A stretch of DNA of 64,000 bases from Thalassotalea hakodatensis (lineage in GTDB: Bacteria > Pseudomonadota > Gammaproteobacteria > Enterobacterales > Alteromonadaceae): assembly GCF_030295995.1 (NCBI RefSeq), contig NZ_AP027365.1, positions 3,442,066 to 3,506,065 on the forward strand. The letters run 5' to 3'. Positions 55,355 through 64,000 of this stretch are shown here, one piece after another. The position numbers and the translations under genes were made by a program. Numbering within the stretch: the first letter of the stretch is position 1; the number at the start of each line of letters is the position of its first letter. Under the pieces are notes generated by a model. That model made no database searches. It was given only the letters and a program-made list of their open reading frames with translations, and was not told where the DNA came from.

Positions 55355-56662
55355 ATGATGCAAACTGAAAAATTCGACAACATAATTATACTTGCTCTTA
55401 TCTCCTTAACCTTTGTTGTGATTGGTTTACATAGTTTTTCATTAAATAAAATATTCACTCTAGATACAAAATCTCCGTATCAAACTTATGCTGTTAGCGA
55501 CCTTACTTCTGGCGGTAAATCAACCGCAAAACTATACACTAGAGGGGATAAATACTTACTCGACTGTCACATTATAGAATCTGACTACGCTTGGCCGTTT
55601 TGCGAAGTTACTTTTTCAGTTGGTGTAAATGCTCAAAATATTCCTGAACAACCTGTTGATTTATCAAGCTACAGTTCGGCACATGTTTATGCAAAATACG
55701 TTGGCGAAAATACCGCCAGTTTTCGCTTTCAATTACGTACCTTTAACCCAAACTACTCATCACCAAAGAAAGATAGTACTTGGAAGTATAACGGCATAGA
55801 ATATTGGCCAAACAACAATCCATACCCAGTAAAAATTCCCTTAAATGCCATGCAAGTAGCTACCTGGTGGCTATATGAGAATGAAATCCCAATTGAATAC
55901 GCCAGTCCTGAATTTGACCAAGTTCTCGTTGTAGAGGTTTCCACAGGCAATAGTATTTCACCTGGCCATTACCAGATAGAAATCGAAAAAATTGAGTTTA
56001 CTGGTAAGGTATTTACTAATAAGCAAGTGTTTAGTTTCATTATTGCTATGTGGATTTTCACTGCAATAATTGGCCTCATTATGAATTTATACCGCTCTAA
56101 AGCTAAATTAAAAACTGCCGAACGGCGTGCTTTTGAACTAAAACAACTGAATAGATTATTGAACGTGGAATCTCAAGAATTAAAAGATTTAGCTGAAAGA
56201 GATCCCTTAACTGGCGCACTAAACCGCAAAGGTATAGAACACATTTTTACCAATGAAATAAAAATTATGTCATTGATGTTTATCGATATCGACCATTTTA
56301 AACCACTGAATGATCGGTACGGACACAATATTGGTGACATTATCTTAAAAGATTTTGTAAAACTTATTAGTGAAAACTGTCGAACGTCTGACTTTCTTGC
56401 TCGATGGGGCGGCGAAGAATTCCTGTTAATTTGTCCGAACACTAAAGTACTGGAAGCCAATGAATTGGCAGAAGATTTACGACAGCTCATTGCAGAACAT
56501 AATTTTGTTCAAAACATTAAAATTACCGCAAGCTTTGGCCTAGCCCAAAAAGAAAACGAAACAATAGCAGAGCTTATTGAAAGAGCTGATGTTGCGCTAT
56601 ATACCGCAAAAGCACAGGGTAGAAATAAGGTTATCGTCTCGAATAACGTCGACTTACTGTAG
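55355..56662 (+). CDS. Diguanylate cyclase with periplasmic beta-sandwich sensor
   Basis: 435 residues. A first transmembrane helix (about 10-31) is followed by a periplasmic region (about 32-225) rich in beta strands (SAHVYAKYVGENTASFRFQL, WWLYENEIP) that resembles a carbohydrate-binding-like sandwich. A second transmembrane helix (about 227-248), a short coiled coil and a C-terminal GGDEF domain with the intact RWGGEEF active site follow. RTSD five residues before it is an I-site. Start ATG at 55355 with a GGAAGT-type site some distance upstream. Divergent from the TPR-type cyclase. Confidence 0.9.
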   Translation: MMQTEKFDNIIILALISLTFVVIGLHSFSLNKIFTLDTKSPYQTYAVSDLTSGGKSTAKLYTRGDKYLLDCHIIESDYAWPFCEVTFSVGVNAQNIPEQPVDLSSYSSAHVYAKYVGENTASFRFQLRTFNPNYSSPKKDSTWKYNGIEYWPNNNPYPVKIPLNAMQVATWWLYENEIPIEYASPEFDQVLVVEVSTGNSISPGHYQIEIEKIEFTGKVFTNKQVFSFIIAMWIFTAIIGLIMNLYRSKAKLKTAERRAFELKQLNRLLNVESQELKDLAERDPLTGALNRKGIEHIFTNEIKIMSLMFIDIDHFKPLNDRYGHNIGDIILKDFVKLISENCRTSDFLARWGGEEFLLICPNTKVLEANELAEDLRQLIAEHNFVQNIKITASFGLAQKENETIAELIERADVALYTAKAQGRNKVIVSNNVDLL

Positions 56663-56723
56663 TAGGGTGTAATGATCTTTGCCGTACACTTTTTTGGTGT
56701 TAGTCCAAGGCTGAACTTATGTA

Positions 56724-56815
56724 ATACAATTGAAATAAACATTGGGTCACTTAGCGAGAGTTATAAGCGCGCTAATGAAGTTCTACGTTGATCAGATCTT
56801 TAATTCAATTGGTAT
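56724..56815. mobile_element. MITE-like element, family 1, internally deleted (92 bp)
   Basis: The left end (ATACAATTGAAATAAAC then GGTCACTTAGCGAGAG) and the right end (AAGCGCGCTAATGAAGT ... CAATTGGTAT) match the two termini of the 312-bp copies, with the middle missing. It lies in the 328-bp gap 56663-56990, which otherwise holds only the RND operon terminator. Confidence 0.72.
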
Positions 56816-56930
56816 AATAAGGCTATTCCTCATAATTAAATGGGAATGCCGTAGAAAAGTTAGATAGTTGCTGTCCTTTAGATACGTAAAACCATTAACC
56901 GCTCAAAAAATACCTTGGTGATAGAAAGCA

Positions 56931-56954
56931 AAAAGCCGGCTTAGCGCCGACTTT
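56931..56954 (-). terminator. Terminator of the RND efflux operon
   Basis: Stem AAAGCCGGC/GCCGACTTT with one mismatch (a G-U pair in RNA) and a five-base loop; on the minus strand it is followed by a run of T's (TTTTTGC). It lies 37-60 bases after the stop codon of the RND pump gene. Confidence 0.75.
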
Positions 56955-56990
56955 AACTTTACCTATAACGAATTAGTCACGTATGTATCG

Positions 56991-59900
56991 TTAAGAGTTT
57001 TTCACCGCTTCTACTGAAAGCTTTGAAGTAATATCTTCAGAATCTATTGACTTTTTACGACGTATTAAGCGTTTCAAATCTTCAAAAACCACATATAACG
57101 TCGGTATTAATATAAGTGTTACTACCGTGGCAAACAGAACACCAAATGATAACGATACAGCCATTGGAATAACAATTTGCGCCTGCATACTTGTTTCAAA
57201 GAATACGATCGGAACTAAACCAATAAACGTAGTGATAGATGTCAGCATAATCGCTCTAAAACGTTTTGTACCGGCATGAACCACCGCTTCCTTCAGTGGA
57301 ATTCCTTGTCTACGTGAATTATTGACATAATCAACCATAACCAAAGAATCATTAACTACTACACCTGCGGCGGCAATGATACCAAATAACGATAATGCGT
57401 TAAGGTCCATCCCTAACATCAGGTGACCAAAGGTTGAACCGATTACACCAAACGGTATAACAATCATGATCATAATGGGTTGAGAATAAGACTTTAATGG
57501 GATAGCCAATAACGAATACACCACTAACATTGAAATAACAAACCCTTTCAGTTGATCGATAAAGCTATCCATTTCCTCTTGGATACGTCCTGTTAACTCA
57601 GAGTTGAGTTGTGGGTATTTACGTTTTAACTGTGGAATAAAGTTTTCTCGAATATCGTTCGCAACTTTAAATGGTTCAACTTGATCAGCGTCAACACTCG
57701 CCCACACGTTTATAGTACGATTTCCATTTTCACGTCGTATACTGGTCACCCCTTGCTTAACGGAAATATCTGCTAATTCTGACAACGGTAATTCAGCACC
57801 ATTTGATGCTTGAATCATCACATCTTCCACTTGTCCCACAGAATTACGCTCTGCTAATGGATAACGCACCATCACTTTAACTTCTTCAGTATCACGCAAA
57901 ATACGTTGTGCTTCTAAGCCATAGAAACTATAACTTACCTGTGAAGCAATATCTTGCAAGCTTAACCCCATACTGTGAGCAAGTGGTTTTAAGGTAAACT
58001 GAACCTCTTTCGCACTCGTTTGACGACTATCATTCACATCGCCTACACCTTTTAATGAATTAAGCTTCGCTTTTAATTCCTCAGCTGCGGCAAGCAATTG
58101 TTCATCACTCTGGCTTTCTAAACGGAAGCTAATGTCACCATCTTCACGACCACTGCCAAATAAATTGTCATCAATTGCAAAGGACTTAACGCCCGGCATC
58201 GTTGGTATTGCAGCACGCCATAATTCTGCTAGTTCGAAAGTATCCATCGCACGTAACTCAGGCTCTACCAGCTTTACTGTAATTTCACCACGAGTTCGTC
58301 CGTTTAATCGAACATTCATATCTGCAATCATCGCGTTACCATGCTCAGATATAATTTTCTTATCAACAGTTGTCAGAATATCTTCTATACGTAATAACGT
58401 GTTTAATGTTGCTTTTTCTGAAGAGTCAACATTCATCTCTACAGATATTCGTGGGAAATCGTGCGGAATTTTTGGTTGACCAACAAAACGTACAAACCCA
58501 CCTGAAAACAACCCTGCACTTAATAAAATTACAGCAAAGAATACCGCTAATACAGCATATCTATACCCTAAAAACTTTTCTAATGATGGACGATATACCG
58601 TCTCAATAAAGGTTGATAACTTGGTATCAATCCAACGACGAGCTCTATCTATAGGGTTCTTAGCGTTAAATTTCTTCACTTTCATATTGGCTAAATGCGC
58701 CGGTAAAATCAGTTTAGATTCCACTAATGAAAATAATAAACAAAAAATAACGACGAAACCTATAGACTTATTAAACGCTGATGCAGGGCCATCTCCCAAT
58801 ACAAAAGGAACAAATACCGCGATTGTTGTGAGTACACCGAAAGTAGCCGGCATGGCTACACGTCTAACACCGCGAATAACATTTTCCGTGGTGTGGCCTT
58901 TTTCTTCCATTTCAGTGTGTGCACTTTCTCCCATAACAATAGCATCATCGACCACGATCCCTAGCACCAATATAAAGGCAAACAAACTGGTGATGTTAAT
59001 TGTTACATTGACAAACTCCATCGGCATAACAAGGATAGTTCCTAAGAAACATACTGGTAAGCCCATCATTACCCAAAAGGCTAAACGCATTCTTAAAAAT
59101 AATGCCAACATCAAGAAAACTAAGATAGCGCCACTGAACATGTTTTCTAACATCATGTCTAAACGGCCTTGTAGGTAATACGTTAAATCAACCCAAGGCT
59201 CTAGTTTTACTCCTGCAGGTAATTGCTCTTGCTTTTGATCAATGTATTTATGAATAACTTTTGCGACGTTAGTAATACTTTGATTATCAGCCGCGCCAAT
59301 AAAGAAGGTCGCTGAATTCATGCCATTAAATTTAGAGTATTGAATGCCTTCTTGGAAACCATCATTTATCGTTGCGATATCACCAAGCATTACTTTGGTG
59401 CCGTCAGATAACGTTAAAACAGGAATACGCTCAAATTCATGTCCGCGATATGCTTGATTTTCAACACGTAAATTAATGTAACCATTTTCAGCGCGAATTT
59501 GTCCTGCTGACATGTTACGCGACTGGCCTCTGACAGCACGTGCAACATCATTGAAACTTAAGCCGTACTCTCTTAATTTGTCCTTACTCACTTCAATGGA
59601 TATTTCGTACCCTAAACCGCCATAAAATTCAGAAATATTAACGCTGGGTAGTTGTTGGATTTCATCATGAATACTGCGGCCTAACTCTTTTAATTCAGCG
59701 CTGGATAAGTCACCATAAAGCGCGATATAAAGTACTTCTTGACGAAACTTTATTCGTTCAACTTTAGGGCGTTCCATACCATCAGGAAAGCTCGGTATCG
59801 AATCAATCGCTGACTTTACTTCTTCTAATACCACTTGAGGGTCGTAACTTTCATCAACACGAAAATAGCCGCGCGAAAAGTTACGATTTGAATAGGTGAT

Positions 59901-60155
59901 AACCCGCTCTAGTCCTTGAACTGTTTCTAACGCTTCTTCAATTTTTATTGTGATCCCTTCTTCCACTTCTTGTGGTGCAGCACCAGGATATGGTGCACTA
60001 AACTCTATCCAGTTAATTTTAACTTGAGGGAACATTTGTTTGTTAATGGTTAATGTTGTTAATAGCCCACCGATAATGATGAATGCCATTAACAAATTAG
60101 CCGCTACGCTATTACGCGTAAACCAAGCAATTAAGCCTTTATTAGTATCATCCAT
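56991..60155 (-). CDS. RND efflux pump inner-membrane permease
   Basis: 1054-residue RND transporter with the AcrB-like layout: two repeats of six transmembrane helices and two large periplasmic loops. TM4 carries the proton-relay aspartates in GIVVDDAIVMGE (Asp403 and Asp404). It lacks an outer-membrane TolC gene in the operon. The N-terminal FTRNSVAANLLMAFIIIGG and the porter-domain region are typical of the group paired with stand-alone adaptors in marine gammaproteobacteria. Substrates unknown. It follows the adaptor gene by 3 bases. Confidence 0.95.
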   Translation of the reverse strand: MDDTNKGLIAWFTRNSVAANLLMAFIIIGGLLTTLTINKQMFPQVKINWIEFSAPYPGAAPQEVEEGITIKIEEALETVQGLERVITYSNRNFSRGYFRVDESYDPQVVLEEVKSAIDSIPSFPDGMERPKVERIKFRQEVLYIALYGDLSSAELKELGRSIHDEIQQLPSVNISEFYGGLGYEISIEVSKDKLREYGLSFNDVARAVRGQSRNMSAGQIRAENGYINLRVENQAYRGHEFERIPVLTLSDGTKVMLGDIATINDGFQEGIQYSKFNGMNSATFFIGAADNQSITNVAKVIHKYIDQKQEQLPAGVKLEPWVDLTYYLQGRLDMMLENMFSGAILVFLMLALFLRMRLAFWVMMGLPVCFLGTILVMPMEFVNVTINITSLFAFILVLGIVVDDAIVMGESAHTEMEEKGHTTENVIRGVRRVAMPATFGVLTTIAVFVPFVLGDGPASAFNKSIGFVVIFCLLFSLVESKLILPAHLANMKVKKFNAKNPIDRARRWIDTKLSTFIETVYRPSLEKFLGYRYAVLAVFFAVILLSAGLFSGGFVRFVGQPKIPHDFPRISVEMNVDSSEKATLNTLLRIEDILTTVDKKIISEHGNAMIADMNVRLNGRTRGEITVKLVEPELRAMDTFELAELWRAAIPTMPGVKSFAIDDNLFGSGREDGDISFRLESQSDEQLLAAAEELKAKLNSLKGVGDVNDSRQTSAKEVQFTLKPLAHSMGLSLQDIASQVSYSFYGLEAQRILRDTEEVKVMVRYPLAERNSVGQVEDVMIQASNGAELPLSELADISVKQGVTSIRRENGNRTINVWASVDADQVEPFKVANDIRENFIPQLKRKYPQLNSELTGRIQEEMDSFIDQLKGFVISMLVVYSLLAIPLKSYSQPIMIMIVIPFGVIGSTFGHLMLGMDLNALSLFGIIAAAGVVVNDSLVMVDYVNNSRRQGIPLKEAVVHAGTKRFRAIMLTSITTFIGLVPIVFFETSMQAQIVIPMAVSLSFGVLFATVVTLILIPTLYVVFEDLKRLIRRKKSIDSEDITSKLSVEAVKNS

Positions 60156-60158
60156 TAT

Positions 60159-61352
60159 CTAATCCTTAACGCTTGCGATTTGCGCGTCTTCGTTAACATC
60201 AGTTTCTGGTAAATCAACATCCTCACCCGCTAAAGACAATTTCATTCCTTCAATAGGGTAGTCTAATGCTGAAATTATCATGCGGTCACCGGTTTTTAAG
60301 CCGCTTGAAACGATCACGTTTGAGCCGTCTTGACTAACAATTTCAATATTTGCAAACGTTAATGTTGAATCTTGGTTTAGTAGCGCAACACGATCTTTGT
60401 TGACTAAATGTCTTGGTACTGATGTTGCCATCGCTAATTCTTTGCCTAATACTTTAGCATTTACATAAGAACCAAAACGAAGCGGAATGACGTCTGATGT
60501 CGCTTTTAAGCCATAAGGGTCAACAACTTCAGCAACTAGATAGCTCATTCTACTGGTATCATCAATGACTCCTTCACCTCGTGCGATACTAGCTTGCCAA
60601 ACTTGTTTTTGGCCCGAAAATTCACCTTCTAAGTTGACTGTTGCCGCTTCACCTTGATTAACTAAAAATTGTAGTTGGTTATCCGCAACTGGCAATCGTA
60701 TTTCAGCCGTTTCAGTGCCTAACATTTTGCCAATATTACTGCCCGTAGCAACAAACGCTCCTAGGCCTATATGGCGAGATTCAATCATGGCATCAAACGG
60801 TGCTTTTAAGTAGGTGCGTTCAAGGTTTCTTTCAGCACGCAAAACACTTGCTTTTGCAGCTTTGACTCGTGCTTTTTCCTGAGCTAATTGTGGTTTACGG
60901 AGACTAAGCGCTGTAGGTGAAGCATTTTGAATACGTTTCCATTCTTCTTCAGCCACTTTTCCGCGTGCCACTTCCTCTTGTAATGACGCTGTTGCTGAGG
61001 CTAAATTAGCTTGTGCATCGATTAACGCTGCTTGGTAATCACTGGGATCAATACGTGCAAGAATCTGCCCTTTAGTAACAAAGCCTCCGCGAACAAATTT
61101 ATCAGAAAGTTCAACGATTTGACCGCTAACTTGTGCCACTAATTCAATTTCATATTTTGGTGTTACCACACCGTAGGATTCAACCGTTAAGGTTAAAGGT
61201 GCTACAGAGATCTCTTCTACCGCAACAATAGGTGTATTATCAACTTTAGGTTTTTCCTCTGGTGGCTTTTTCATACTTGATAAAGCGAAAAAGATCACTG
61301 CCCCAACTAGTAAGATGACAATCGGAAGTATTATTTGTTTTTTTCGAGTCAC
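60159..61352 (-). CDS. RND efflux pump periplasmic adaptor
   Basis: 397-residue membrane fusion protein. An N-terminal transmembrane/signal segment (about residues 6-26) leads to a barrel-sandwich (VTPKYEIELVAQVSGQIVEL), an alpha-hairpin (LIDAQANLASATASLQEEVARG), a beta-barrel and a membrane-proximal domain. It connects the permease to an outer-membrane channel. No lipobox, so it is anchored by the N-terminal helix. First gene of the two-gene efflux operon. Confidence 0.94.
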   Translation of the reverse strand: MTRKKQIILPIVILLVGAVIFFALSSMKKPPEEKPKVDNTPIVAVEEISVAPLTLTVESYGVVTPKYEIELVAQVSGQIVELSDKFVRGGFVTKGQILARIDPSDYQAALIDAQANLASATASLQEEVARGKVAEEEWKRIQNASPTALSLRKPQLAQEKARVKAAKASVLRAERNLERTYLKAPFDAMIESRHIGLGAFVATGSNIGKMLGTETAEIRLPVADNQLQFLVNQGEAATVNLEGEFSGQKQVWQASIARGEGVIDDTSRMSYLVAEVVDPYGLKATSDVIPLRFGSYVNAKVLGKELAMATSVPRHLVNKDRVALLNQDSTLTFANIEIVSQDGSNVIVSSGLKTGDRMIISALDYPIEGMKLSLAGEDVDLPETDVNEDAQIASVKD

Positions 61353-61563
61353 CGCGATTTCCCCATGAATGATGTTAGACGTAGTTTTTATGTCAATGTC
61401 ACTATGATAACGAATTACACAAAAGTACGATTATAAAAGTTGTAAATGCTTGTTACAAAGATCGCGCCGTTTCTACTGGTAGATAATCAAAAACACAAAT
61501 TTAATTATTTATACAAATAAAACAATAAGTTAAAAACAAGAACAGGATTAATTTTTATTCAAT

Positions 61564-61592
61564 AAAAAAGAGCGTTATAAACGCTCTTTTTT
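61564..61592. terminator. Bidirectional terminator downstream of the NagX-like gene
   Basis: A 13-bp perfect stem AAAAAAGAGCGTT/AACGCTCTTTTTT with a three-base loop. It has A and T runs at both ends, so it works in either direction. It mainly ends the transcript of the minus-strand gene whose stop is at 61617. Confidence 0.88.
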
Positions 61593-61616
61593 CAATGTGG
61601 TGAATTTAACTAAATA

Positions 61617-62759
61617 TTAAACTTTTATAAAAATTTTTCGACAATATAACCAATAGAGTATCAACCATTGTATAAGAAGCATGCCACCGAACAAGATCAC
61701 ATCTTGCCAACCGGCAGGAGCAGCTTTAATCAAACCACCAAAAAGGCTTGTGCTCGTGTATTTCCAATTAATTAAACTCGATGCTAGATAAACAATGATC
61801 GAATTTGTGCCTATTACCGCAAAGAACTTAGCCCATGTTGTTAAGCCAATCACATCAATGAGTAAATAAAATAAGGTGAGTAATAAAATGCTGTAGCCAG
61901 TAGTCACTAACACAAACGAACTTGTCCATAAGGTTTTATTGATTGGAAACACTAAATCCCATAGATAACCTAACGCAATACAACCACACCCAATCACCAA
62001 TAGTGTTACTACAAGCTTCTTCGGCTGCTGAATATTTTTAATCATAAAGCGACCAACAAACACACCTATCAAGGCATTCACGATAGAGGTAACATTTGAC
62101 AATAATCCTTCTGGGTCTAATGGTAAATTTCGATACGTAGTTCCCGGTAGTAAATGTTGATCAAACCAAACATTAATTGCACCATCTGCAGTGAAGTTAC
62201 CACCGCCATAACCGCCTAAAGTGACGAACGCTAAAAGCAACCAATAACCGATAAGAATGCCAACAGCAACAAACCATTGAGTTTTTTCACTGACATACCA
62301 AACCAGTAACGCAGCAACAAACCATGAAATGCCAATACGACCTAATACACTTGCAAAGCGAACGTCGTCAATATTTACCGGTAAGCCTCGACCCCAAGCA
62401 TGGTTGTATATCACTCCAAATAACAATAATAACGCTAACCGTTTGATCCCTTGACGTAGGGTTGCTTTAGCCTTTTCTGGAGGATAAGTTGACAACGGTT
62501 TTGCCGCAATGCCTAAACTAACGCCGGATAAAAAGATGAACAATGGAAAAATAAGATCATAAGCAGTGAAGCCGTGCCAAGTTGAGTGCTCCATTTGCTT
62601 TGCCCAAAAATGAAAGAAAGACCAACCAGTGATCACAAAAAAGGCTAAAAACAGCTTTTCACCGCCTAAAATCCAAAACATGTCAAAACCACGTAATGCA
62701 TCTATCGATAATAACCGTTTTTTCTTGGGTGGCTGCACCCCCGCTACTTGTTGAGTCAT
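61617..62759 (-). CDS. NagX-like/DUF5009 multi-pass membrane protein
   Basis: 380-residue protein with about ten transmembrane helices. The N-terminal RLLSIDALRGFDMFWILGGEKL and LIFPLFIFLSGVSLGIA match the DUF5009/heparan-alpha-glucosaminide N-acetyltransferase (HGSNAT)-like family. The related NagX lies in chitin/N-acetylglucosamine gene clusters in Shewanella and Xanthomonas and was proposed as a transporter or acetyltransferase. No sugar genes are adjacent here, so the role is open. Confidence 0.85.
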   Translation of the reverse strand: MTQQVAGVQPPKKKRLLSIDALRGFDMFWILGGEKLFLAFFVITGWSFFHFWAKQMEHSTWHGFTAYDLIFPLFIFLSGVSLGIAAKPLSTYPPEKAKATLRQGIKRLALLLLFGVIYNHAWGRGLPVNIDDVRFASVLGRIGISWFVAALLVWYVSEKTQWFVAVGILIGYWLLLAFVTLGGYGGGNFTADGAINVWFDQHLLPGTTYRNLPLDPEGLLSNVTSIVNALIGVFVGRFMIKNIQQPKKLVVTLLVIGCGCIALGYLWDLVFPINKTLWTSSFVLVTTGYSILLLTLFYLLIDVIGLTTWAKFFAVIGTNSIIVYLASSLINWKYTSTSLFGGLIKAAPAGWQDVILFGGMLLIQWLILYWLYCRKIFIKV

Positions 62760-63002
62760 ATTATTCCTATTTTTCGCACCAAAAAAGACAACGCTGTCAT
62801 TTTAATTAGCCTCATTGTAAAACAGCTACTTAAAAGTTAAAACAAAAACTCAACCTTCATAGACAGTTGTTATTAACAAAAGCATAAAATACTTGTGTAG
62901 GGTTCATATCGATTAATAAAGCTAACAATTAATTACACTCTTCTCTTGTTATCATTATGAATACTCTTAACATAGGAAGGGAATTTAAAAGAGGACCATA
63001 GT

Positions 63003-63455
63003 ATGTTTGATAAAATCTCTGCTTTTTTAACATCAATACAACAAGATGATGATTCTGCGATTGAAGAAACCATCACAATAGAGCTTGCATGTACGGTATT
63101 GCTTTGTGAAGTGATCAGAGCTGATGGTTTAATGAACCATCAAGAACAAACGCAATTATCCAAGTTGGTAAAAGAGAAATTTTCACTTGATGAAACCTCG
63201 GCAGACTCTTTAATTAATCAAGCAATTGAATTATGTGAACACGCCAATGACTTCCATCGATTCACATCTATTGTTAATCATCATTATCAACCAGAAGATA
63301 AAATAAAAATAATTGCATTACTGTGGCAATTAGCAAACGCCGATGATCATATCGATGCCATTGAAGAGCATACTATTAGACGTATTGCTGATTTATTACA
63401 TTTACGTCATAGCGAATATATTTCTGCAAAATCTACGGTGATTTCCAAGCCTTAA
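63003..63455 (+). CDS. TerB-family protein
   Basis: 150-residue acidic cytosolic protein of the TerB (tellurite resistance) fold: ACTVLLCEVIRADGLMNHQEQ and WQLANADDHIDAIEEHTIRRIADLL, the paired helical motifs with conserved Asp residues that can bind metal. There are no ter operon partners nearby, so a tellurite role should not be assumed. Full length with an AGAGGA ribosome-binding site. Confidence 0.85.
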   Translation: MFDKISAFLTSIQQDDDSAIEETITIELACTVLLCEVIRADGLMNHQEQTQLSKLVKEKFSLDETSADSLINQAIELCEHANDFHRFTSIVNHHYQPEDKIKIIALLWQLANADDHIDAIEEHTIRRIADLLHLRHSEYISAKSTVISKP

Positions 63456-63510
63456 TGTGAGGAGTCAGGTATACTAACGAATGTGTTTTCAATCGTCGCT
63501 GCAGGTATTT

Positions 63511-64000
63511 ATGGCTTCACTTGGTCAATTTAATCAATTAACAATTTTAGAAAAGTCGGATAAAGGGTTAGTGCTTGATGGGCAAACCTTCGGACAGCTT
63601 TTCTTACCCAACAAACAAGTACCCACTTTACAAGATGAGCAATCTACGGTTGAGGTATTTTTATATCGCGATGCGAGCGAGCAAGTAACGGCAACAACCA
63701 GTAAACCTTTTGTTCAAGCTGAACAATTTGCATATTTACGGGTAAAACAAACCAATAAATTAGGCGCATTTTTAGATTGGGGATTACCTAAAGACTTGCT
63801 AGTGCCGTTCAATTTACAATATCGAAAAATGGAGCAAGGAAAGTCTTATTTAGTGTACGTTTTTGTTGATGAAACGACAGGTCGATTAGTAGCATCAAGT
63901 AAATTAGATAAATTTTTAGATATATGGCCAGCAGACTATCAACAGTGGCAAGAAGTTGACATTGTTATAGGTGGGAAAACTGATTTAGGTTTTAAAGCCA
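63511..64000 (+). CDS. CvfB-like S1 RNA-binding protein, N-terminal part (cut by window end)
   Basis: The frame from ATG 63511 (AGG site six bases upstream) stays open to the window end. The translation, MASLGQFNQLTILEKSDKG, FGQLFLPNKQ and the later NKLGAFLDWGLPKDLLVP, matches the CvfB/YitL family, whose members carry S1-like domains and bind RNA. An in-frame ATG at 63481 is less favoured. The C-terminal winged-helix part lies outside the window. Confidence 0.86.
   Translation, partial: MASLGQFNQLTILEKSDKGLVLDGQTFGQLFLPNKQVPTLQDEQSTVEVFLYRDASEQVTATTSKPFVQAEQFAYLRVKQTNKLGAFLDWGLPKDLLVPFNLQYRKMEQGKSYLVYVFVDETTGRLVASSKLDKFLDIWPADYQQWQEVDIVIGGKTDLGFKA

Noticed and set aside
58621-59178. 185-codon plus-strand frame opposite the RND permease gene
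   Set aside because: Antisense to the highly conserved transmembrane part of the pump; no domain.

Overview
The window reads as chromosome of a marine, low-GC gammaproteobacterium of the Alteromonadales, most like the Colwelliaceae (Colwellia/Thalassotalea). The reasons are the AT-rich composition, the housekeeping gene orders (rpsP-rimM-trmD-rplS; ffh next to ypjD-like and corB-like genes; thiI-pomB-pomA divergent from xseB-ispA-dxs; nrdR-ribD-ribE-ribBX), a sodium-type PomAB motor and an Oar-like TonB receptor. The genus is an inference from gene content, not a database match. No tRNA, rRNA, phage, IS transposase or CRISPR array was seen.

Layout. 1-12,100 is an accessory, secretion-rich region: a TonB-dependent receptor (cut by the window edge), a divergent LytTR two-component pair, four exported hydrolase-like proteins on the minus strand, a membrane-anchored CadC/ToxR-like regulator and a YD-repeat-like exported protein. 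Two sets of TTAAC repeats spaced exactly 10 bp apart flank the regulator and probably mark its operators. 12,200-18,000 holds the rplS operon, a small lipoprotein, ffh and miniature inverted-repeat elements, including one inserted inside another. 18,056-26,932 carries a CcsA-like protein, a CorB-like transporter, a lytic-transglycosylase lipoprotein, a tandem array of four predicted small RNAs, gshA, an NhaC antiporter, a pseudouridine synthase and a solute-binding protein. 27,200-46,367 is mostly housekeeping: LysR/thioredoxin, an NSS transporter, yajQ, vanZ-like, panE-like, thiI, pomAB, xseB-ispA-dxs, an exported amidase, riboflavin genes, nrdR and glyA. 46,680-51,275 is a five-gene unit of exported hydrolase, NatAB-type ABC exporter, ECF sigma factor and membrane protein. 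51,393-64,000 holds a small EF-hand protein, a universal stress protein remnant, two active-type diguanylate cyclases, an RND efflux pair, a NagX-like membrane protein, a TerB-like protein and the start of a CvfB-like gene.

The most interesting feature is 21,704-22,195: four tandem units, each with a sigma-E-type promoter (TGAACTT, exactly 16 bp, TCnnA), about 65-71 transcribed bases and a GCGC-stem terminator. They lie beside gshA and are transcribed toward its 3' end. In E. coli the sigma-E-dependent sRNA gene micA has the same position and orientation relative to gshA, so this looks like an amplified, diverged MicA-type sRNA array.
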